Shown here in pieces: positions 43,267 to 50,440 of a stretch of DNA of 64,000 nt. The translations under genes were made by a program, and so were the position numbers. The DNA comes from Roseomonas elaeocarpi (GTDB taxonomy: Bacteria; Pseudomonadota; Alphaproteobacteria; Acetobacterales; Acetobacteraceae): NCBI RefSeq assembly GCF_042433915.1, contig NZ_JBHLUN010000001.1:1-64000 (forward strand). Reading direction: 5' to 3'. The stretch's first letter is position 1, and each line of letters opens with the position of its first letter. The notes beneath the pieces were generated by a model. The model was not told the origin of the DNA. It saw only the letters and a program-made list of their open reading frames with translations, and searched no databases.

Positions 43267-43620
43267 ATGCTGATGGTCATGACGAGACGCACGGGACGAT
43301 CGGGCGCGACCTGGGCTTCGGTGCATCGTCCGGAGGTTGGGCTGGAGGTCGGGACCGAGGCGGACCTCCTTATGCTGTCCACGCAACCCTACGTGCTGTT
43401 GCGGAGCCTGCAGGAACTGTGGCGCGTGCCCGTGCCCGCTTTCCACCAGCCGGACATGATGGACCATGGCACGGAACCCGCTGCGCTGCGTGCCGCCATC
43501 GCCGGCCAGTTGTGGGAGAATGACTGGGAGGAGGCCGCTGTGCTGGCGAGACGGGCGGCGTGCATCTCGTTTCTTCACTCTGCCTGCACGCGGGGGCGGC
43601 ACCGTGCCAAGCCGTGCTGA
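43267..43620 (+). CDS. Small hypothetical protein upstream of the second beta-helix gene
   Basis: 117 residues from ATG 43267 (ATGs at 43273 and 43279 are also in frame). Codon third positions are overwhelmingly G/C through 43440-43600, stronger than in the competing frame, which argues for translation. The product has a helical segment with VLLRSLQELWRVPVP, HQPDMMDHG and WENDWEEAAVLARRA; no signal peptide and no recognised family. Its 3' end overlaps the preferred start of the beta-helix gene at 43604 by 17 nt, suggesting translational coupling. Confidence 0.5.
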   Translation: MLMVMTRRTGRSGATWASVHRPEVGLEVGTEADLLMLSTQPYVLLRSLQELWRVPVPAFHQPDMMDHGTEPAALRAAIAGQLWENDWEEAAVLARRAACISFLHSACTRGRHRAKPC

Positions 43621-45094
43621 GGCTGTTCGTAGCCTCCTCGTCCTGTTCTGGACCGCCGCCGTTCCGATCATGGTCACCGCGGCGGGCGCGGCAGAGGCGC
43701 CCGCCGAAGCCCCACCGGCTTCGGTGACAAGTCTGACGGCCTTCCACGTTTCCCCCGATGGCGACGACGCGGCCGAGGGCAGCGCGGCGCATCCCTTCGC
43801 GACGCTCAACCGTGCTGCGGAAGCGCTCCGGGGCAGTCCTGTCCGGGTCGTCTACGTCGCGGCGGGAACCTATCGCCCCACGGTTTCGCTTCGCCTCGGG
43901 CGGGAGCATTCCGGGGTGGCCATCCTGGCGGCCCCGGAACAGCGACCCGTGATCGAGGGTGCGTGCCTTGGCGAGAACAGCCTGATCCTCCTGGATGGCG
44001 CCGATGGCGTGACCATCGCGGGCTTCCACTTCGTGGACTCGTCGGCCGAGGGCAGCCTGCGCCTGCGCCATGCCAATCGCAACCGGGTCTTGGCAAACCG
44101 TTTCAGCCGCACCGGCACCGCCATCGTGCTTGATGCTTCGAGCCGGAACACCGTGTCCGGCAACTGGATCGAGCGTTCCGCGCAGAGCGCGATCGAGGCC
44201 AAGGACGGCAGCGATCAGAACCTGTTCGACAGCAACAGGGTGGACGGCACCGGAGCGCCTGAAACGACGGGAGGAGGATTTTTCCTGCACGGCGTCAACA
44301 ACAACCGGGTGGCGCACAACCTAGTCGAGAACACGCGCGGCATGGGCATCGGCGTGCTCAGCTGGGACGCAGCCACCACGAACATCGGCAACGTGATCGC
44401 TTATAACGTCGTCCGCAGAGCCAACCAGGACGCCGTGGACAGCGGGGCGATCTACATGCTCGGGCGCAGCCAGGTGGACACGCGAGCCAGGATCGAGGGC
44501 AACCTGGTGGATGGGGCGGGCAGGCCGGATCAACACACCATCGGCATTTATCTCGACGACTCAACCAGCGGCGTGGACGTCTTGGGCAATGTTGTGCGCG
44601 ACACCGGTCGTCACGCCGTCCAGATCCACGGCGGGGACGATAACCTCGTGACGAGTAATCTGCTTGACCTGGGAAGCAGTAATGCCTCCGCCGTGCTGTT
44701 CCAGGCTGCTCCCGCGGATACCGCCCCGGCGAACACGATGCGAAACAACGTCGTGTCCGGCAACATCATCTATTCCGCCAGCGCAGCGCCCGTATCGTTC
44801 GACTGGATTGACGGCGGCGTTCCGGACATCCATGGCAACCTTTACGTCAACCCTTACGGTGCGTTTACGTCGTACGGTCCCACCAGTGACACCAACCCCC
44901 TGTCCGGGGACCCAGGCTTTGCCGATCCGGGCGCTGGCGATTACTCCATGAGAGAACGGTCGACGGCCGCACTGATCGGCTTCCGTGGCCTTGACCTGGC
45001 TCTGGTAGGGCCGAGGCGTGATGCTGCCTGGTGGTCCGGGGTTCAGGAAAGCATGCAGCCGGCGGCCGATGTCGCGGGGAGACAGTGTGGCTGA
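43604..45094 (+). CDS. Secreted right-handed beta-helix protein, paralogue of the 39935 gene
   Basis: 496 residues from GTG 43604. A Sec signal peptide is visible (SLLVLFWTAAVPIMVTAAGAAEA, cleavage after about residue 30). Then a DUF1565-like FHVSPDGDDAAEGSAAHPFATL leads into a parallel beta-helix. Long blocks match the 39935 product: KDGSDQNLFDSN versus KDGSDHNLFDSN, HNLVENTRGMGIG versus HNLVENIGGLGIG, and SGAIYMLGRSQVDT versus SGAIYVLGRSGVDT. It lacks the CBM60-like domain. The two probably act on the same glycan from different compartments. The frame is open further upstream (to 43466), but codon bias and the signal peptide place the start at 43604. The enzymatic class is uncertain. Confidence 0.82.
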   Translation: MPSRAEAVRSLLVLFWTAAVPIMVTAAGAAEAPAEAPPASVTSLTAFHVSPDGDDAAEGSAAHPFATLNRAAEALRGSPVRVVYVAAGTYRPTVSLRLGREHSGVAILAAPEQRPVIEGACLGENSLILLDGADGVTIAGFHFVDSSAEGSLRLRHANRNRVLANRFSRTGTAIVLDASSRNTVSGNWIERSAQSAIEAKDGSDQNLFDSNRVDGTGAPETTGGGFFLHGVNNNRVAHNLVENTRGMGIGVLSWDAATTNIGNVIAYNVVRRANQDAVDSGAIYMLGRSQVDTRARIEGNLVDGAGRPDQHTIGIYLDDSTSGVDVLGNVVRDTGRHAVQIHGGDDNLVTSNLLDLGSSNASAVLFQAAPADTAPANTMRNNVVSGNIIYSASAAPVSFDWIDGGVPDIHGNLYVNPYGAFTSYGPTSDTNPLSGDPGFADPGAGDYSMRERSTAALIGFRGLDLALVGPRRDAAWWSGVQESMQPAADVAGRQCG

Positions 45095-45177
45095 GCCTTT
45101 GGGTTCGGTTTCCCGCGGGTGGTGGCACGAAGCATGGTGGCGGGGCTGGTGGAAAGTCGCCCTGAGGATCGCCGTTG

Positions 45178-45984
45178 TCAGTCGTTCCCGTGATCCTGCA
45201 CCAGCGCCGCAGGGGAGGGCAGTTCCATCGCGGCGCCCTGGCTCAATCCCCAAACGGCTGCCTGGGTCCGGTTGGTAACCTGGATCTTCCTCAGCAGCGA
45301 CTTGACGTGGACCTTGACGGTGGCCTCAGCGATGTCGAGCTTGCGGGCCACCGCCTTGTTGGACAGGCCATCGATCAGGCATTGCAGAATTTCCCGTTCG
45401 CGGTCGGACAAGGGACCCGTGCGGTGCTGCCGGGGAGCGGGCGGGTTGTTTGGCAGGAGCAGGCCGGACGGTGGGAGGGTCGCGGTGATGACGTCCGGAT
45501 GCTCGCCCGATCCCGGACGGTCGGCATGGGTGCCGTTCGCCACATCCTCCATCATGGACAGCACGATCGAAGCTGGCAGCAGCAACTGGCCCAACATGAC
45601 GAACTGCAGCGATTTCTGGAGCATGTCCCCGGAGATCTCACGCGACAACACGGCATGGGCGCCAGCCCGGACCGCCTGTTTCACGATGCTTGAGCGCACG
45701 ACGTCGCCGAGGATGACCAGCTTGGTTTCCGGAAACCGGAGCTGCAACTCGCGAAGCTGAGACAACTCATCATCAGCCTCGTGTTGTAGCTGCAGATTGA
45801 GAAGTGCCAGATCAGGTGTCACGTCCGAAGCGAGCATCCCGATCGCTTCCGAAGCATTTCTTCCGTCCGCAACCAGTATTGCTGGAGACCTGCGAACGAG
45901 CTGGTGCAGTCCCTCACGCATGAGGCGATCCCGGCCGACAATCATAATCTTATACAATTTCACCTCCGTAAAGTTCATCCCCAT
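45178..45984 (-). CDS. LuxR/NarL-type response regulator with degenerate receiver domain
   Basis: 268 residues from ATG 45984 (GTG 45999 and ATG 45978 also in frame). The C-terminal GerE-type HTH is intact at about 192-248: LSDREREILQCLIDGLSNK and IAEATVKVHVKSLLRKI. The N-terminal receiver has the normal fold pattern, but its key residues are changed. The acidic pair after strand 1 reads VGRD instead of VDDH, the phospho-acceptor Asp is Asn63 (DLALLNLQL), and the conserved Lys is Arg115 (LSREIS). It is therefore unlikely to be phosphorylated in the usual way and may respond to protein partners or ligands, or act constitutively. It is a candidate local regulator of EPS genes and is divergent from the 46735 GT4 gene across about 750 nt. 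Confidence 0.87.
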   Translation of the reverse strand: MGMNFTEVKLYKIMIVGRDRLMREGLHQLVRRSPAILVADGRNASEAIGMLASDVTPDLALLNLQLQHEADDELSQLRELQLRFPETKLVILGDVVRSSIVKQAVRAGAHAVLSREISGDMLQKSLQFVMLGQLLLPASIVLSMMEDVANGTHADRPGSGEHPDVITATLPPSGLLLPNNPPAPRQHRTGPLSDREREILQCLIDGLSNKAVARKLDIAEATVKVHVKSLLRKIQVTNRTQAAVWGLSQGAAMELPSPAALVQDHGND

Positions 45985-45999
45985 GTTCTTCTTGGGCAC

Positions 46000-46734
46000 A
46001 GAAGTGCTGTATCAAAATCAGAGCATGGGGCATGACGGATGCAAATGCGGTGGGATGGCCTACAAAAGGTAAGTTGCCTCACCAACGGGATCACTTCAAC
46101 GTTTTTCTACATTTTACCACGGGTCACAAAACTATAATTGCAGATAATGCAAAAAATGATCGTTCTGGTGTAAAGACGTCGTTCCGTACCGGTGACGTTA
46201 CTTCAACCGGCAGATGTAAGATGGATCGAGGGTTCCGCCGCGGATGATCCGCTGGCCGGGTAATCATCTGATTCGGGAGCCGATCCTCTGAGCAGCTCCG
46301 CAGCCTGCTGCTGGCGTCCATGGATTGGGTTGGAGGCCGCCAGATCCTGGCTTCCCGTCTGCGCCAGCGCGTCTGGTGACGCTGCAAGGCCGGGAACGCC
46401 CACTCTTCCTCAATCAAATCGGGTTTGCCAAAGGCTAAGCTGTCGCGATGGCCGGTGTCTCGGGAGCGAGCGGCTGATCGCTGCGGCACGTACAGCCTGC
46501 GGGGCCACGGCCTATCGCGGGCCTACGCGACTCTGGCCCGGTCGTGACACTTCTGCCGGAGGCATTTGCGCGGCGAGGCGGCAGTTTCCCCGCACGCTGG
46601 TGATGCATGAGCGGCGGGTGGCGATCATGCGCGGTGAACGGCCTCACCCTTCCGAACTAACCCTCCTGTTCCCTGCCCTCCACGTACCGCGCCGCTAGAG
46701 TGGCCTTGGATAGGCGGTTTCCCGGAAGGCAGCG
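46000..46734. promoter_or_regulatory. Long divergent region between the LuxR-type regulator and GT4 gene
   Basis: 735 nt with no supported gene. The segment 46090-46170 is A/T-rich (runs such as ATTTTACC, AACTATAATTGC and GCAAAAAATG), suitable for promoters. The rest is GC-rich without coding features. Such a long leader next to a regulator is a natural place for operators. Confidence 0.35.
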
Positions 46735-47991
46735 ATGACGGCGTCCTCGATACAGCAGATGGACGTCACGAAGCACGCAAGGGACACTTCCGCGTTGGAA
46801 GCCGGGTTCAGCCCGGATCATGGACAGGCACGCCCTGCCCACGCGGCCGCGGCAACACGAACCACCCTGCGCCTGTTGATCGCAGCCCACTTCGTTTACG
46901 CGGGCCGCGTGGGCGGGGCGGAGCACATGCTCTACAATCTGCTGCGCGGCCTCAGTCGCGAGTGCAGCGACGTGACCGTGCTCTGCGCATCCGAACGCAA
47001 CATGGACCCGGCGGCCGTGGAACAGCTGCGCCGCCACCCCTCGCTGCGGATTCGGGAAAGCGGTGGCGGTGGGCCGCGCTTCCTGGCCGAGCAGCGCGCC
47101 TGCCTGGATCCGTCGGTCGCCGGTGATGCCATCCTGTTCCCGAACTACTTCGTGCCACCGATCACGCCCCGGCGCCTTGGCCGGATCGTGACAGTGTTGC
47201 ACGACATGCAGTACCGCCACTTCCCCGCCAACTTCTCGGCGAAGAAGCGCGCCTGGCTCCGGGCAGCGCAGAACCTGGCGGTGCTGAAGGCCGACCGTGT
47301 CGTCGTCATCTCCAATTTCGTGCGCGATGACGCCCTGCGCGTCTTCGGCAAGCGCGTGGAGCGGAAGCTTTCGGTGATCCCCAACCCCATCGACTGGAGC
47401 CGTTTCGCGGGTCACGATGGGGACCGCACACCGGTTGACCGTCCCTATGTCCTGTCGGTGGCCGCGCAATACCCGCACAAGAACCTTGAGGTGCTGGTGC
47501 GGGCCTTCGCCCGGGTGGCGGAGCGGAACCGTGATCCGCTGCTCGTGCTCTGCGGGCAGGATTATGGCGGCCTGCGCGGCGTTGCGGGGGCACGCACCGG
47601 CCTGCGGCCGCTCATCGAATCCCTGGGCATCCAGGATCGCGTCCGTCTCACCGGCTACGTGGATGACGCGACGCTGGGACACTACTACCGTCATGCAACC
47701 GCCTTCGCCTTTCCATCCGTGTTCGAGGGATTCGGCATGCCGGCGGTCGAGGCGCTCGGGATGGGTTTGCCGACCCTGACGACACGGGAAACCGCGCTGC
47801 CGGAAACGACCATGGGCGTGGCGCAGTACCTTGATGATCCCTTCAGCGTCGCCGAATGGGCGAGCCGGCTGGAGGTGATGCTCCGCAGTCCGGAGCAGTT
47901 CCGGCCCACGGACGAACAGGTGGTCCGGTTGCAGGAGCGCTACCGGGTGGACCGCATCGCCCGGGCCTATGCGCAGGTCTGCGCGCACTGA
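46735..47991 (+). CDS. GT4-family glycosyltransferase
   Basis: 418 residues from ATG 46735 with GGAAGG six bases upstream. GT-B fold: an N-terminal LIAAHFVYAGRVGGAEHMLYNL (the GGAE acceptor-side motif), ISNFVRDDALRVFG and VIPNPIDWSRF in the linker, VAAQYPHKNLEVLVRAFA opening the donor domain, and FPSVFEGFGMPAVEALGMGLP (canonical E-x7-E). It is more canonical than the other GT4 proteins here and not closely similar to them. The first ~40 residues are low-complexity. It would act in the cytoplasm on the lipid-linked repeat; donor unknown, possibly the GDP-sugar made by the downstream epimerase. Confidence 0.9.
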   Translation: MTASSIQQMDVTKHARDTSALEAGFSPDHGQARPAHAAAATRTTLRLLIAAHFVYAGRVGGAEHMLYNLLRGLSRECSDVTVLCASERNMDPAAVEQLRRHPSLRIRESGGGGPRFLAEQRACLDPSVAGDAILFPNYFVPPITPRRLGRIVTVLHDMQYRHFPANFSAKKRAWLRAAQNLAVLKADRVVVISNFVRDDALRVFGKRVERKLSVIPNPIDWSRFAGHDGDRTPVDRPYVLSVAAQYPHKNLEVLVRAFARVAERNRDPLLVLCGQDYGGLRGVAGARTGLRPLIESLGIQDRVRLTGYVDDATLGHYYRHATAFAFPSVFEGFGMPAVEALGMGLPTLTTRETALPETTMGVAQYLDDPFSVAEWASRLEVMLRSPEQFRPTDEQVVRLQERYRVDRIARAYAQVCAH

Positions 47992-48044
47992 CCTCTGGGC
48001 GGCTGCCGCGGCGCCAAGCGCCCCGAGAAGTTTTCACTCCGCCG

Positions 48045-48235
48045 TCCTGAACCGCCTGGAGGATCAATCTCGGCGGCACGGCGTCGCGATCAGCCACTCC
48101 GCGCCGTGGGTGTACCACCATGGGAGTAAGGACCCGCGATAACCTCACCCGCGACCCGGTTTCTAATCCTGAAGACGGTATCCCCCGATGCGCCTTCGCG
48201 CGTCATCGCCCCACCGGAACATCCTGAACCGCCTG
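48045..48235 (+). repeat. 14-bp direct repeat upstream of the GME-like gene
   Basis: TCCTGAACCGCCTG occurs at 48045-48058 and again at 48222-48235, 177 bp apart, in the otherwise gene-free stretch 47992-48291. It may be a small duplication scar or part of a regulatory region. Confidence 0.4.
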
Positions 48236-48291
48236 CTCCGGGAGAAGTCCCGGTCGGGGACGCTACGGTGCACGACCAGGGGAAGCAGCTG

Positions 48292-49329
48292 ATGACGAAC
48301 GACACGATCGCCCGGGCGATCGCTACCACCGGTGCGCAGGCCGGAACCGTGCTGGTCACCGGCGCGGGCGGCTTCATCGGGGGCCACCTCGCAGCCGACC
48401 TCCGCCGCTCTGGCTTCACGGTGCGGGCGGTCGACCGCAAGCCGCTGGAAGAATGGTACCAGGTCTCCGACGGCGTCGAGAGCTGGCAGGGGGACCTGTC
48501 AAAGGAAGCGGAGTGCCACAAGGCTGTCCGCGGCATGTCCGCGGTCTACAACCTCGCGGCCGACATGGGCGGCATGGGCTTCATCGAGACCCACAAGGCC
48601 GACTGCATGCTGTCGGTGCTCATCAACACGCACATGCTCCAGGCCGCGCGCGAGGCCGGTGTGGAACGCTACTTCTTCAGCTCGTCTGCCTGCGTCTACG
48701 CCGCCGACCGGCAGGTGTCGGAGGACGTGGTGCCGCTTCGCGAGGAGGACGCCTATCCCGCGATGCCCGAGGACGGGTACGGCTGGGAGAAGCTGTTCAG
48801 CGAGCGCATGTGCCGCCACTTCACCGAAGACTACGGCATGATCACCCGCGTCGCGCGCTACCACAACGTGTACGGGCCGAACGGCACCTACGAGGGCGGG
48901 CGGGAAAAGGCGCCCGCGGCGATCTGCCGCAAGGTGATCGAGGCCAAGCTTTCCGGCGACCACTCCATCGAGATCTGGGGTGACGGTCACCAGACCCGGA
49001 GCTTCATGTACATCGACGATTGCGTCCAGGGCACGCGGATGCTGATGGACAGCAAGGTCGAGCAGCCGATCAACATCGGCAGTGCCGAGCTGGTTTCCAT
49101 CAACGGGCTGGTGGACATCGTCGAGGACATCGCGGGGATCCGGCTGCAGCGGCACTACAAGCTGGACGCGCCCAAGGGCGTGCGTGGCCGCAACAGCGAC
49201 AACACGATGATCCTCGCCGAACTGGGTTGGGAACCGTCGATCTCGCTGCGCGCGGGATTGGAGAAGACCTACCAGTGGATCCACGACAGCATGGTCGGTC
49301 AGGGCGCTCGCGCCCGCGTGGCTGCCTGA
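48292..49329 (+). CDS. GDP-mannose 3,5-epimerase-like extended SDR
   Basis: 345 residues from ATG 48292 (AGGGGAAG upstream; GTG 48268 also possible). The match to the plant GME group is unusually detailed: VTGAGGFIGGHLA at the N-terminus, NLAADMGGMGFI, FFSSSACVY, DGYGWEKLFSERMC (catalytic Tyr and Lys of YxxxK), RYHNVYGPNGTYEGGREKAPAA, WGDGHQTRSFMYIDDCVQG and GVRGRNSDNTMI. GME converts GDP-D-mannose to GDP-L-galactose and GDP-L-gulose. In this EPS locus it would supply an unusual GDP-hexose for a glycosyltransferase. Close relatives can catalyse other epimerisations, so the exact product is unproven. A strong hairpin follows the gene. Confidence 0.85.
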   Translation: MTNDTIARAIATTGAQAGTVLVTGAGGFIGGHLAADLRRSGFTVRAVDRKPLEEWYQVSDGVESWQGDLSKEAECHKAVRGMSAVYNLAADMGGMGFIETHKADCMLSVLINTHMLQAAREAGVERYFFSSSACVYAADRQVSEDVVPLREEDAYPAMPEDGYGWEKLFSERMCRHFTEDYGMITRVARYHNVYGPNGTYEGGREKAPAAICRKVIEAKLSGDHSIEIWGDGHQTRSFMYIDDCVQGTRMLMDSKVEQPINIGSAELVSINGLVDIVEDIAGIRLQRHYKLDAPKGVRGRNSDNTMILAELGWEPSISLRAGLEKTYQWIHDSMVGQGARARVAA

Positions 49330-49335
49330 GCCGGT

Positions 49336-49367
49336 TCGGCCCGACCCGACCTGCCTGGTCGGGCCGA
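49336..49367 (+). terminator. 11-bp hairpin between GME-like and WecG/TagA genes
   Basis: TCGGCCCGACC (49336-49346) and GGTCGGGCCGA (49357-49367) form a perfect 11-bp stem with a 10-nt loop, seven bases after the GME-like stop codon. It has no T tract and lies only 30 nt ahead of the next same-strand gene, so it may terminate, attenuate or protect the transcript end. Confidence 0.5.
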
Positions 49368-49396
49368 CAACGCGCAAACAACCCGGAGACGAAGCA

Positions 49397-50161
49397 TTGA
49401 TAGCGCGGGAAAACGTGCTCGGCGTCGCGGTCAGCGCCGTGAACATGGACCTCGCCGTCCGTACCATCGGCAGGTGGATTGACCAGGGCGAACGGCACTA
49501 CGTCTGCGTGACCGGCGTGCACGGGGTGATGGAAGCGCAGCGCTCGCCAGAGCTGATGCACATCCACAACCGGGCGGGCATGGTGACGCCCGACGGCATG
49601 CCGCTGGCGTGGCTGCTCTGGCTCGGCGGGCATGCTGGCAGCGACCGGGTCTGCGGCCCCGAACTGATGCCCGCCCTCTTCAGGGCGTCGCAGGCGCGCG
49701 GCGACCGGCATTTCCTGTACGGGGCTTCGCCGGCCACCCTGGCCCTCCTGCAGGAGCGTCTCCTGCAGATGGCGCCGGAGGCCAGGATTGTTGGCGCCTA
49801 CTCGCCGCCCTTCCGGCCGCTGACGCCCGATGAGGACGATGCGGTGGTGGAGGCCATCAACGCCAGCGGCGCCGATATCGTGTGGGTCGGCCTCAGCACT
49901 CCGAAGCAGGAGTACTGGATGGCGTCCCACCGGGATCGTCTTTCGGCCGCGGTTCTGATCGGCGTCGGCGCCGCCTTCGACATGCATGCCGGCCTGGTCA
50001 CCCGGGCGCCACCCTTTCTGCGCCGCACGGGCCTCGAGTGGACCTACCGGCTGGTGAAGGAGCCGCGCCGGCTCTGGAAACGCTACCTGAGCAGCAACCC
50101 GCGCTTCGTGGCGCTGGTGGCGTGTCAGAAGCTGGGCTTCGTGCGCCGGGCATCCCCTTAG
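49397..50161 (+). CDS. WecG/TagA/CpsF-family glycosyltransferase (GT26, GumM-like)
   Basis: 254 residues from TTG 49397, supported by GGAGA eight bases upstream and by the family's usual length. Motifs: VTGVHGVMEAQRSPEL, TPDGMPLAWLLW, RVCGPELMPAL, FLYGASPATL, VWVGLSTPKQEYWM, GVGAAFDMHAG and APPFLRRTGLEWTYRLVKEPRRLWKRY, all in the standard order, including the C-terminal amphipathic segment that attaches these enzymes to the membrane. The family includes WecG (ManNAcA), TagA (ManNAc) and GumM (GlcA in xanthan), which act on lipid-linked acceptors. A role in adding a uronic acid or similar residue to the EPS repeat is plausible. It is the last gene of the contiguous EPS block. Confidence 0.9.
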   Translation: MIARENVLGVAVSAVNMDLAVRTIGRWIDQGERHYVCVTGVHGVMEAQRSPELMHIHNRAGMVTPDGMPLAWLLWLGGHAGSDRVCGPELMPALFRASQARGDRHFLYGASPATLALLQERLLQMAPEARIVGAYSPPFRPLTPDEDDAVVEAINASGADIVWVGLSTPKQEYWMASHRDRLSAAVLIGVGAAFDMHAGLVTRAPPFLRRTGLEWTYRLVKEPRRLWKRYLSSNPRFVALVACQKLGFVRRASP

Positions 50162-50440
50162 GCGCAGCAACGCGCACGAACTCTGTCCTCCTGGCCCAGG
50201 GTCAGGGCGGCAAACGTGCAGCGCATCCTCAGGGACGCCGGCACCGAGGCCGTCCAGGCGCTCTGCGACGCCTGGAGCGGGAACGGCATCGTCAGCCCGC
50301 CCCACATCGTCGGGCGGCCAAGCGGCCGCTGAAGGATAAGCACTTCCTGACCACACCCGTGCGCCGCCGGGCATTCGCGATCCCGGCGGCGACAGCAGGG
50401 CCGGCCCTGCGGACCTCGCAGGACCTGACCTTGCTTTCCT

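Noticed and set aside
43466..43603. N-terminal extension of the secreted beta-helix protein
   Set aside because: Codon bias favours the overlapping frame of the 43267 gene here, and the signal peptide begins at GTG 43604.
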